Positions 12,201 to 20,620 of a DNA stretch of 64,000 nucleotides are shown here, one piece after another. Source of the stretch: Capitulum mitella (lineage: Eukaryota; Arthropoda; Thecostraca; Pollicipedomorpha; Pollicipedidae); assembly GCA_030062745.1 (NCBI GenBank), contig CP099844.1, positions 23,684,596-23,748,595 on the forward strand, given 5' to 3'. A program made the translations under genes and the position numbers. Numbering within the stretch: the first letter of the stretch is position 1; every line of letters begins with the position of its first letter. Below the pieces are notes generated by a model, which saw nothing but the letters and a program-made list of their open reading frames with translations, searched no databases and was not told the DNA's origin.

Positions 12201-15200
12201 CCGTCCCAGATAACCGCTGCATCGGCTTAGACAGTCTGCCAGTTCGTCTCGGCCGGCTCTGAGCTGGGACCGAGGGCTCTGCACCGCGCGTGTTCGGCCG
12301 ACTGGCCTTGCTGCGCCGTCCTTTGCTGGACTAACGGTGCCACACTCACCAGTACCATTCTCCTCGGCACAGGCTTCACCTGTTCCCCGTGACACAGCAG
12401 TTCCCCATGTCCTCGTCCCTGGCGGCAGAGCTTACCATGACCTGGTTGCCGGCCAGTGTCAGGACTAAACAGTGGCGCTGGTGTGGCGATTCGCTGTGAC
12501 GGCCTTTTCCCCCGCGCACTGCTGGCATTCGGTTTCCGCCAGGTCGAACAGGATGTGTCGGAAGTTTCCATTGTTTCGCCAGCTGACGCTCACTGACGTG
12601 GCTCCGCGTTCAGTGTGCAATGAGCGTGAACATGAACGCCGGGTGGGCAACAAAACTATTATTCCCAGAAAGTTATGGCAGGGAGAGAAATCGGCGTGTG
12701 CTTAGGATATGCGTCATCGCATAAAGCACATTTATCTTTATGAACGATGAATGTTCACACTAAGCGGTTTTTAACATGCAAAATTCTACCATCGAGGAAC
12801 ACAAGGAGACCCCAGTGCTATGCTTCACAAGACAGCATTTTCCATGGCTTCTGTGCATGGTTTTGGCTTACGATAATCGTGTAGTTTCAACACCGCATTG
12901 GATACTGCAGCAATGTCCAACCGCATCCCCATAATAAGTAAGGTATCCGTATGGCTTGACATGGCTTCGGGGGTAATCGCATCCACTGAGCCGAATGTTT
13001 GCATCCTGTCAGAAGCGAGAACATTGGTTTTGCGTCCTGTAGTGATGCGCCAGCGTGACCATTTTCCCGATTAATCCGACGCTGTGATGAAAACGCCGTA
13101 ATTTGATGCATACATGACCGGTGTTGTTCGCTTTTCTTTTTTCAAAACAACTCGGAGGGTCTGCTGTCGATTTCAGCGGGGCCTCAAAGCAGGGCCGTAG
13201 CCGAGGGGAGAGAAGCAAGAGGGCCATGATCCCTCTTGGGATTGAAAATCCAACGTTTCTTTACGGTCCAGAAGTGGAAATAGATAACGATGTCTCGAAC
13301 CTGAAAATGGAGTGGCCGAAATCTATGGAGTTTTCAGTTTTGAGAAGGGATTAGGTTTACCCGGGCCATTTCCGTGGCGAAATTGTGGTTACTTCCCGGC
13401 CTGAAAGTTAAGGTTCTGGAAGTCACACACACAAAGTATCCGACCACGCAGAGTATTGCACAGTAGATAACCAGGGCACTCTTTATCACACGTGTTTTTC
13501 CGAAACCTGAGATCTTCCTTCGACACCTAACAATGACGACTGCAGCACCTTCCACTACCACTACGTTGGTTTCCAGTCACTAAATAGCACAACCAATTCC
13601 AATCCACACACACAGTGGACCACTAAATGGATGAAGGCATACGTCCAATTATTCAGCTGCTGTTTAGATTGATTGTTTCAGTTGTCCCGAGCAATTCGAC
13701 GCTGCATCCAGGCGCATTCATTCAAAACCAAAGGCTCATCCTATATCACACGAATACCTCACCACTGAGACGCAATGTGGCCAAAATATATTTTCCACTG
13801 GGTTTCAAGATGCAGCGAAAAATCAAAAGATGTCATTATTTCACTGGCTGCGTCAAAAATAAAGATACGGCCACAGTGTTCAAAACTCTATTTTTGGTCA
13901 TGTGCGCAGACGTAAAAATTGCCTAAGGATGTGAAAATCCTGGGGGAAGATGCATGTGACTGAATTCTGTACTGTGAAGATGCGACATCCGGGTATGGGC
14001 ACATGCAATTTGCTATCAAAATGATGTTGAGATGCAATTATTTCCATGACTGGGATGTATTCATTTTCGAGGTTTCCTTTCCTTCCCCACCTAAAATTGT
14101 GATTCTGGCCACCCTGCTAAGACGACATTCCTGCTGGTGCTTCTCCGGAGACTCCTCATCCTGTAGTATGTGAACTGCCACACTTTCCGTAGCCGATTGC
14201 TCGTTGAAGCTATGGACGGACACCAGTCGGTTTCGCTGGCAGTCGAGCACCGATCTGACGGGCGCCGGACCGTCCGACGGGCCGGCGGCGCTCGCGCCCG
14301 CCGTCGCTAACCCCCGCCGTGGCGTGTCCCACAGGTGCTGAACCGCTCGATGGATCCGCGCACGTACGAGCAGCAGCCGCCGCTGATCGCGCAGGTGCCG
14401 CAGCCGTTCCCCGTGCTGCCGCAGCAGATCATCACGTCCGGCTCGCGCAAGGACTGCATCCGGCTGCGCGGCCTGCCGTTCGAGGCGCAGGTGGAGCACA
14501 TCCTGCAGTTCCTCGGCGAGCTGGCCAACCTGATCAAGGTCCAGGGCGTGCACATGGTGATCAACGCTCAGGTGAGACGGGACGCCGCGCGCCCCCGCGG
14601 GGACGTGGCGCTGACGTGACGAGCTGCCGACAGCGCGGACGCTGACGGCCGCGGGTCGGCCGCGACTGACCCGGCCGTCGGCTCCGTCCGCAGGGCCAGC
14701 CGTCCGGCGAGGCGTTCATTCAGATGGTCTCCGAAGAGGCGGCGTTCCTCGCCTCCAAGGAGCGCCACCACCGCTACATGCCGTTCGGCAAGAAGCAGCG
14801 CTACATCGAGGTGTTTCAATGTTCGGGCGATGACATGAACCTGGTGCTGAGCGGGTCCGTCTCGCCCGCGCAGCAGGGACTGGTCGTGTCTCCCGGTATG
14901 TTGCCCCCGACTGCCTGGGACCCTTCACAGCAGGCGGCGGCCGCGGCCGCCGCCTCCCTCCGCCGCAAGCCCGCCCAGTCCGCCCCGGCCCTCCTTTCGC
15001 CGCAGAGTCCGCTGAAGACGCTGCCTCCTCCGTCCGCGGCGGCCGCCGCCGCTGCCGCCGCCGCCGCCGCCGGCTTGGCGCCCCCGGCGCCTACCTCGCT
15101 GCCCTCGCAGCTGGTGCACCCGCTTCACGCCGTGCCCCTGGGCTACATGGCCGCCCTGCAGCAGCAGCAGCAGCAGCACCAGCACCAGCTGATGTTCCTG

Positions 15201-18200
15201 CAGCGCTCCGGCATGTCCGCGTCGCCCCTCTTCCACTACCCGTCCGGCTCCGCCGTGCCAACCGTAGTCGACATGCAGGGCCTGCCCAAGTCGGCGGCGG
15301 CACCGCCGTCGGCGCTGCCCGTGCAGCCGGGCTTCGTGCAGTTCCCGTACGGCGTGAAGCGGTCCTGGGACCAGGCCTTCCCGGTGTCCGCGTCCGACCC
15401 GAGCGCCGGCAAGCGCGCCTGGCCGGCCGGCACGCTGCCCGTCATGAGCGTGGCCGGCTCGGCCGGCGCCGCCTCCGTCCTGGCCGCCTCCGGCTACTCC
15501 GCCTCCGGCTATCCCGCCTCCCAGCTCTACCCGGCCCTCTAGAGGGCGCCCGCCGGCCGCAGCGGCCGCGTGCATGTGCCACTCAGGCTTGGGCGTCGGC
15601 GGCGGCGGCGTCGGCCGGCCCGGCAGGGCGGTCGACTAACGCCCGGGGCGCATGCGTGTGTGGTGTGTGTACATAATGTGCTCTCTGTCCGGAGTCTCCG
15701 GGCGTGCTCGGCCGTCCGGTGGTCGCGCGACACGGGGCCCGGCGCCCCGCGCGGGCGCCTGGCTTGTGGCGTCGGAGGCGCTGCGCTCGGCGGCGGCCCG
15801 TCTCCTTCCGCTATTAACCCGGGCAGAGTCGGAGCCTGGCGGTCTGGTCCGGTCCGGGGTGACTGCGCGGCTCGGGTGTGGCGGCCGGTAACCGGAAGGC
15901 GCGGGCTGGCCGATGTTCTGTTTGACTGCGTGTATGCTTCACGGTAGCTTGTTGTAGCGCCCGTAGCGGTCGCCGGCACCTCCACTGGCGCGGCGCCCGA
16001 CGGCGCCCGCTCGCCCCGTCTTCCCGTCCGAACCTCGTCCGGCCGGCCGCGGCGCCGCCGAGTCCGTCTGTTTTAGCCCGGCACTTGTTGTAAATAGAGG
16101 GGCGTGGGCCGGCCCGGGCCGGACGAGATTCCTCCCCATGTTGCCCGAAGTGCCTGAGCGTCCGCGCCGTCCTGCCTCCTAGCCCAGTGGAGATGCCACG
16201 GCCCGGTTGACCTATACTATATGTATGATGCAGACGCACTAAAATAAACACACAACTGTCCACAGTGGTTGGTCTTTCCCGGCTGGGCTACGTTGAGTTT
16301 ACTTGCATACCTCTCTGTCACCTAGCGGGCAAACTAAACAGTTGTTGGCCTCTCTGGTGTGCGTGTCGGTTGGACGGGTTGAGTTAAACATGGCCGTTGT
16401 TCACGCGTGGGAGCTGGAACCAACTGCAGGTATGTTGGGCTTATGTCCTGGTTCCGCGGGGCATTCACCGGTGGCGGCGTTCTCTATCGCTCCTCTCTCT
16501 CTCTTCTCTCTCCTCTGATACGGTTGTGGCTGGAGTGGGCTTCTCTCGGCATGGGCAGTGGGCACACGGGCACTGTGGATGCGGCGGACAGACATGGTGG
16601 ATGCCGGTGGAAAATCCCAATTGCGAGCCGGTGGCTACGCCTGTCGAAAGACCCCAAGTCGAAATTTTCAGCATCACCAACGCCTTTGAATAGTATTCAT
16701 TCACTGGTCCCGTGCGTTCCGAAAAATCGGAAACCGCCGGAATTCGCCATGTCTGTCGACTCTTGGTGCTGGCACGGGCTGGGCGCTGGGCATTGGGCAT
16801 GCATGACCCTGCTGACAACAGCATGCTGGTTCTGGTGGATTAGTTAGGAAAAGTAGAGCAGGATTAAACAGCTCCGTTGTAAATAATGTGTGACGCATTG
16901 CGTGTGTGACATCAGAAGCGACTAAATGATCATGCGGTTGAACTTTATCCACAACACTGAAGCAGTGGTTGGCTACCAAACTTTGCTCCTTCGCTCGTCA
17001 CTCTGCCGGACCGTTTTCAGTATGACGTCACTTGCCTCGGACGCCGGCCGGCCTGCCGACTTATCACCGTCACTTCTGATGTCGCATCGCCGTCACTTTC
17101 CGTGTCGTGTCGGCGCGGTGCTCGTCAAGCGCTGTCGCCTCAACAAGCCCAGTGCTGCCGCAATTCCAGTCACTTTTGCCAGCCGTCTGAATGCTTTCTG
17201 TAAACAGTACCATTTGTTTTATCGAAGCCCTAAGCCGTATCATTTGCCCAAGTTTGCTGGAAACTAGCCAGCTCAGTTCTCCGGCAGCACAGTGCGTCAC
17301 AGGGCCGCATCACGGACTTGTGACTCGTGTAGCCTACTCGCGCCGGCTGCCGGCCGCCCGCCCCGTGCTGACCCCACTGTGCCCGCAGGCGGCGGCATGC
17401 TGACGCCCCCGTACGGGCTGTACACGTACGCCGCGCCGCCGGCGCTGCTGCCGGCCGTGGCGCCGCTCACGCCGCGCGTGCCGGCCTACACGTACCCGCC
17501 GAGCCTGTACTACTGGCAGGCGTACCCCTCGCCGCCGGTCTCGCCGACCTCTTACTATAGCGGCCTGACGCCGCCGGTAACCACGCCTGGCCTGCAGACG
17601 GGGCCCGCACCGGCGCTGGTGAGGATGAGAGGCCTGCCCTACTCCTCCAACAAACTTGACATACTCAAATTCTTCGAAGGCTTTGAGGTTAGGGGTCTTT
17701 CTGGTTACGGGTTTCTTTAACCGCGCTGGCGCCGGGGAGCGGGCGGGACGGTGGCCGCGCACTGCTCTCAGCCGTGAGGATTCTCACCGTGGCTTCACGG
17801 CGCGGGACGCACCGCCGCCTGGTTCTCCTCGGCGCCAGCTTCGCCGCGTTGACCTGCCGCCCGCGGCGCGTCGGCGCGGTGGTAACAGCATGTGCCAGTG
17901 TCGGTGACTGATTCTCGCCGGTGCGCGCTTCGCTGTACGCCTGAGACGCGCCCGGCCGGCGCGGTCGACGGCCGGCGCGGTCGACACGGTCATGTGCGCT
18001 GTTGAGTCGGTTTTGCTCTTTGGTCTCGATTGCGGCAAGTGAGTAGTACTTCACTTGCTGTGATCGGCAAAAACGGCACCCACGGTGCACATTGGTGAGG
18101 AGCGCATCAGAAAATCGTGACCGGGTCGACCTTTGGAACTGTGAAATGGCCAGGGACTAAGCCATACATTGCGTGAAAAAGTGCATGCAGAACTCGTGCT

Positions 18201-19792
18201 GAATCGAGCAGCCTCGGAGTCTGGAGGTTCCTGGTAACGAAGCATACGAATTGACAGTTTCTTCGAAAACCGTTGCTTTCTGATGTCTTCATTTATACGT
18301 CGAATATGGCTTCGTCCCTGGCCCACTTTCTGCGACCGTCCTGGTGTCGGAAAGGAGGTGAATGAAGACAGCTCGTCTAACATGATGATGCAAATGGTGA
18401 TTGATCGCTGCTATGCGACATGTATGCAGTGACTAACAGAAGGGAATTACTGAAAATCCTGGCATGCTTCTTCTTGACGCATGTAAGCATGTGCAAGGAG
18501 CACGGGAGCAGGTGCTGGACTAATGCGAAATTTGATATGTGGAGCATTCTGCAAATTGAAAATGAACATCTCTTTCATGCAGCAGGTTAAGATTTATGTA
18601 TATGAACGCATCTAGAAGGAAGACCGGCGTATCTTCTGGTCCAAGCCATTGAAAGCCACTACGTTAACTGTTGGAAAACGTCAGTTTGTTACATAATGAC
18701 ATAATCAAGTCTTTCAAAATCCCCGGAAAGAAAAATGGGTCTGATTTCACTTGGGATCTCCAAAAACACGTTTGCTGTTCAAAGTATCATTGGTGTTGTG
18801 TTTTGTGCGAGCGCAAGACCTCACTTCCTTTACTTCAAGAACTTTGAGCAGTCTGGAAACAATCCGATGATTAAGCGAGACATCCGTACACCTTGTCCAC
18901 TAAATGCGTAGCCGGAATGTGCAACTATTTCATGAATGCAAATTGCAAATTGCATACATGCAAATTGCACGACGGATCTATTAACTGATACAAGCATAAT
19001 TCATAAACTAAATGCGTAGCTGTTAGGTATGACTATTTTGTCGAAATACGCAAATTACACAACTGACTGGTTATTTGATACATGCATGATTCATATGGCA
19101 TGCTGACACTTATGCTTCACCTTTAACAAAGTGTCCGGCGTTCATATCTGCACCCTTCATCGCCGCTAACTGGCGAAGTTAAGGGCTCGTCCATGATTAA
19201 CCAAAACGACAATGTAAGACTGATTGCATGCAGTCACAATTCACTAAACGCATCGCCAGTCACGATATGAAGCGTTCCTGGCTGGCAAAAACTTCAAATA
19301 TATAACCAATTAGTAATTATCAAATAACTGAAAAAAATCCACCATGGCCTGGTTAATCTACGGCTTTCCAACTGCAATGTTTTGCAAATTGTTCAGTGTC
19401 TCATTCATGAAGAAGACTATACTGTACCAAAACGTAAGTGCTTGCCCTTCTCCCGTTACTGCTTGTGTAACAAGTGTTCCAGAATGTGGCCGTCAAGGTA
19501 AGTTTTTTGTTGTATACCACTCACTTTTGCTTACAGATAACTCGCCCGTGAGCCATAGGAGGCTTTTCGGAGGGTCCTGAACGTCGTGGGAAACTTCCGT
19601 CTCTCCCTGACCTGATCCGATCTTCCTCAGATCGCGCCGGAGTGCATCCAGCTGCAACAGAACGCCGATGGCCAGCCGTCGGGCGAGGCCATGGTGTCAT
19701 TTACCTCGCGCACCGAGGCTGAGCGCGCCATCCTGGAGAAGAACAAACAGCATATAGGCACGCGGTACATAGAGCTGTTCATGGCCTCCTAG
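41..19792 (+). CDS. fus: fusilli/ESRP splicing regulator, 3' part of gene (7 coding exons)
   Basis: Epithelial splicing regulatory protein (Drosophila fusilli, vertebrate ESRP1/2), a nuclear RNA-binding protein that controls alternative exon choice. Coding exons are 41-216, 5292-5386, 8106-8321, 14335-14571, 14694-14895, 17389-17687 and 19631-19792. Every junction has GT/AG borders and keeps phase. Family hallmarks visible in order are [11 protein letters not shown] and [13 protein letters not shown] (RRM1), [17 protein letters not shown] with [13 protein letters not shown] and [19 protein letters not shown] (RRM2), [17 protein letters not shown] with [11 protein letters not shown] (RRM3), and [10 protein letters not shown] with RYIELF (fourth motif). 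The N-terminal exonuclease-like domain and first half of RRM1 lie upstream of the window. Genes of this family normally have this exon order. The orthology call is from remembered family motifs, not from a search. Confidence 0.93.
2363..2580. repeat. 30-bp minisatellite in fusilli intron 1
   Basis: A degenerate unit built around TCCAGACAGT recurs at exact 30-bp intervals: 2401, 2431, 2461, 2491, 2521 and 2551. Between these cores the sequence is variable but pyrimidine/GAC-rich. About six to seven units can be seen. It lies at the border of the GC-rich block that follows. Confidence 0.8.
2580..3560. promoter_or_regulatory. CpG-rich block in fusilli intron 1
   Basis: A 1-kb stretch is very rich in G, C and CpG, with runs of C at about 2760 and 3440, in contrast to the AT-richer intron around it. 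CpG-rich intronic islands often mark alternative promoters or enhancers. No TATA box, convincing first exon or conserved protein frame is visible, so a promoter role is only a possibility. Confidence 0.35.
5292..5386 (+). CDS. fus: fusilli exon encoding start of RRM2
   Basis: The exon lies between TTTCCAG and GTAAGT. With the Gly base carried from the previous exon it reads [22 protein letters not shown] and on to [25 protein letters not shown] is the RNP2/beta-1 region of RRM2 and is nearly invariant in fusilli proteins. It ends in phase 0 after a Val codon. The open frame upstream of 5292 is intron read-through. Confidence 0.92.
5990..6240. repeat. about 62-bp minisatellite in fusilli intron 2
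   Basis: A unit with the core GGTCAGGAGCGCGCTCAGGC recurs at about 5996, 6057, 6122 and 6184, each followed by CGGT...GAGG and GGTCACGGC. That gives roughly four imperfect copies spaced 61-65 bp. The two last units are most alike. The array is rich in CpG. Confidence 0.8.
7254..7680. repeat. about 60-bp minisatellite in fusilli intron 2
   Basis: The motif TGTCGACATCTG starts units at about 7254, 7311, 7364, 7429, 7489, 7549 and 7608. Spacing is 53-65 bp and exactly 60 bp for the central units. Each unit continues as a GTGGCGTGTTGGGAG-like block and a CCTGATGTGTTGAG-like block. About seven copies are seen, with the outer ones degenerate. Confidence 0.88.
8106..8321 (+). CDS. fus: fusilli exon encoding rest of RRM2
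   Basis: Exactly 72 codons between CCCGGCAG and GTCAGT, in phase 0 at both ends. It reads [19 protein letters not shown], then [19 protein letters not shown] (the RNP1 region), then [20 protein letters not shown] and [18 protein letters not shown] and [14 protein letters not shown] are diagnostic for fusilli/ESRP RRM2. The donor is GTCAGT rather than GTAAGT, slightly weak. Confidence 0.95.
10362..10420. promoter_or_regulatory. hairpin with inverted TGTTTAT motifs
   Basis: GCTCTGTTTAT at 10362-10372 and its exact reverse complement ATAAACAGAGC at 10410-10420 flank a 37-bp AT-rich loop containing an ATTGG (CCAAT-box) motif. The GC-rich sequence outside continues the pairing imperfectly. TGTTTAT resembles forkhead-factor sites. 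The short AT-rich island stands out in the CpG island. Confidence 0.5.
10659..10688 (+). CDS. candidate alternative first coding exon of fusilli
   Basis: ATGAAGCTTGAC...CTGCAG encodes ten residues ([10 protein letters not shown]) directly before a donor at 10689. It ends in phase 0, the phase needed to join the exon at 14335. A product from here would lack RRM1 and RRM2 and keep RRM3 onward. A second, weaker candidate with the same property is the six-codon segment 9683-9700 before GTAAAA. Phase agreement alone arises one time in three by chance, so this is a hypothesis. Confidence 0.25.
11490..11770. repeat. about 38-bp minisatellite in fusilli intron 3
   Basis: Degenerate units CTGACAGACGCCAGGCGTGG followed by an AGCGCAAGCTT-like spacer repeat through this stretch, at about 11492, 11536, 11598, 11633, 11668 and 11703. 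Spacing is roughly 35-60 bp, mostly 35-38. The repeat explains the short open frames on the opposite strand. Confidence 0.75.
14335..14571 (+). CDS. fus: fusilli exon encoding linker and start of RRM3
   Basis: 79 codons between TCCCACAG and GTGAGA. It opens with [14 protein letters not shown], the segment that directly follows AEVQQ of RRM2 in this family, passes through a Pro/Gln-rich linker, and enters RRM3 with [19 protein letters not shown]. It ends in phase 0 after HMVINAQ. The next intron is only 122 bp (14572-14693). Confidence 0.95.
14694..14895 (+). CDS. fus: fusilli exon encoding rest of RRM3 (spliced form)
   Basis: Starts after CCGTCCGCAG with [11 protein letters not shown] (RNP1 of RRM3), then [21 protein letters not shown] and a Ser/Gly linker. 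The internal donor CCCG followed by GTATGT at 14896 leaves one base of a Gly codon. The exon at 17389 completes it in frame. Using this donor yields the long isoform with the fourth RRM. Confidence 0.85.
14694..15543 (+). CDS. fus: fusilli alternative terminal exon with low-complexity C-terminus
   Basis: If the donor at 14896 is skipped, the same frame stays open to a TAG at 15541-15543, adding about 215 residues. The extension contains an uninterrupted Ala tract (encoded near 15037-15072), a run of Gln codons near 15160, and Pro/Ser/Ala-rich sequence ending [14 protein letters not shown]. The length and absence of stops, together with the poly(A) signal at 16243, argue for a real isoform. 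The strong compositional bias means the open frame could be partly fortuitous, but 215 codons is long for chance. A low-complexity tail could act as an interaction or activation region. Confidence 0.7.
15544..16262 (+). terminator. 3' UTR and poly(A) signal of short fusilli isoform
   Basis: AATAAA at 16243-16248 is followed after about 12 bases by a CA dinucleotide and the GT-rich GTGGTTGGTC. This is a standard cleavage and polyadenylation arrangement. It lies 700 bp after the alternative stop and well before the next exon. It supports use of 14694-15543 as a terminal exon. Confidence 0.7.
16263..17388 (+). other. fusilli intron 5, distal part
   Basis: From the short-isoform poly(A) site to the acceptor GTGCCCGCAG. 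It contains a short CT-rich run near 16490-16515. Nothing else is supported. Confidence 0.7.
17389..17687 (+). CDS. fus: fusilli exon encoding Pro/Tyr-rich linker and start of fourth RRM
   Basis: Follows GTGCCCGCAG and reads [18 protein letters not shown], then the Tyr/Pro-rich [17 protein letters not shown]. The equivalent linker in vertebrate ESRPs is also Tyr/Pro/Ser-rich, with a YYPSPPGSP-like motif. It then enters [21 protein letters not shown]. The exon ends at GAG before GTTAGG, in phase 0. That donor is weaker than the others (T at +3). Read-through would stop after about ten more codons. Confidence 0.88.
17688..19630 (+). other. fusilli intron 6
   Basis: 1.9-kb AT-richer intron ending in CTTCCTCAG. 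It contains a 108-bp tandem duplication at 18899-19110. No further exon is supported. Confidence 0.75.
18899..19110. repeat. 108-bp tandem duplication in fusilli intron 6
   Basis: TAAATGCGTAGC begins at 18901 and again at 19009. Both copies continue with GCAAATT-rich sequence, ACTGATACA or TTTGATACA, and GCATAATTCAT or GCATGATTCAT. That gives two imperfect head-to-tail copies. The first also has an internal repetition of GCAAATTGCA. Confidence 0.75.
19631..19792 (+). CDS. fus: fusilli last exon (rest of fourth RRM)
   Basis: Starts after CTTCCTCAG and encodes 53 residues before TAG at 19790-19792. [19 protein letters not shown] forms the RNP1 strand and [21 protein letters not shown] the last helix and strand. 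It joins the previous exon in phase 0. The result is a complete fourth RRM-like fold of the quasi-RRM type (GxPSGEA, RYIELF). Confidence 0.92.
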   Translation: MAPECIQLQQNADGQPSGEAMVSFTSRTEAERAILEKNKQHIGTRYIELFMAS

Positions 19793-20620
19793 GCGAGGGG
19801 CTAAACGGCCACCATACGGGCCCACCCGGCGTCCTCCGACCCGCGTGCGACGCTCGGCCCAAGGACGTGCAGCAGTGTGCGCGGCGATTGGCCGACAGCG
19901 ACCTCGAAGAGGCAGCCGGTGGGCGGAGGCACAGCATCTCGCTCGGCGATTGGCCGGCAACGGGCCGGAAGAAGCCGCCGATTGGCAGGCGCGCGGCAGT
20001 CGGCGCTGCGATTGGCCGACAGCAGCGGGTGCCCTGAGCGACGCGGGGGCCGTTTGTGCAATGCCTTCCGGCGAGAGTGGACCGCGTGAGAGAGGCAGAC
20101 GAGAGGAGCGGACGCTGGACAGCCGGATGTCAGTTCGTTATGTTCTGCGCGGCGGTTCTCGGCCTCGTCGGCCGCTCCGGCGCGACCACGTTTTGTATTT
20201 TATTTCGACAGCAGTAATTTGCCACTGTCTTCCCATGAGCTTCCAGCGGCCGGCGCCAGGCCGAAGGGCCGGGCGGTCGAGCCTCCCGGGGGTGGGGCGT
20301 GGGCCCCGGACCCCGGGCCCTGGCCATCAGGGGCCCCACCCGGCCGGCCTCGTGTACCATAGAGGAGAACGGACCTGTCAGACGCCCGCCCGCTCTCTGT
20401 TATATACCTAGCCGTTTACGTAGTTTCGTTAAATTTACGGATGTTTATGCCAACATTATCACAGAGTCTTCCGCGTGCGCGGCCGGCCGGCGGAAGATGG
20501 ACCAAGCCATGCCTCGGCCGGCAGCCTGTACATAGTTTGTTTTAGACAAGAATTGCGTTCTTGCACAATCATGCATTCGACGTGCCTTATTTGCATTTAG
20601 CTGAATGTGTTTTTATGTAG
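19793..20620 (+). other. fusilli 3' UTR region, long isoform
   Basis: GC-rich sequence directly after the stop, becoming AT-rich from about 20,400. I see no exact AATAAA here, so the 3' end cannot be placed. It contains a periodic ATTGG array at 19885-20015. Confidence 0.45.
19885..20015. repeat. about 31-bp repeats each with a CGATTGG (CCAAT-box) motif
   Basis: CGATTGG occurs at 19885, 19947, 19979 and 20009. The intervals are 62, 32 and 30 bp, so near multiples of 31. Flanks are alike (GGCGATTGGCCGACAGC). CGATTGG is the reverse complement of CCAATCG, so on the - strand these are CCAAT boxes. They could be a short minisatellite in the 3' UTR or a CCAAT-rich promoter for a - strand transcript. 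Confidence 0.6.

Larger units (their letters stand above)
8322..14334 (+). other. fusilli intron 3
   Basis: The largest intron in the window, 6.0 kb. It contains a CpG island at about 9080-10690, a minisatellite at about 11490-11770, and otherwise unremarkable sequence. Two short ATG segments in the island end in a donor in phase 0 with the next exon; see the separate entry. Nothing coding is supported in 8450-9080 or 11900-14250. Confidence 0.8.

Noticed and set aside
14925-15575. 216-codon frame antisense to the fusilli alternative terminal exon
   Set aside because: A Gly/Arg-rich mirror of the Ala/Pro-rich sense frame; explained by GC-rich codons.
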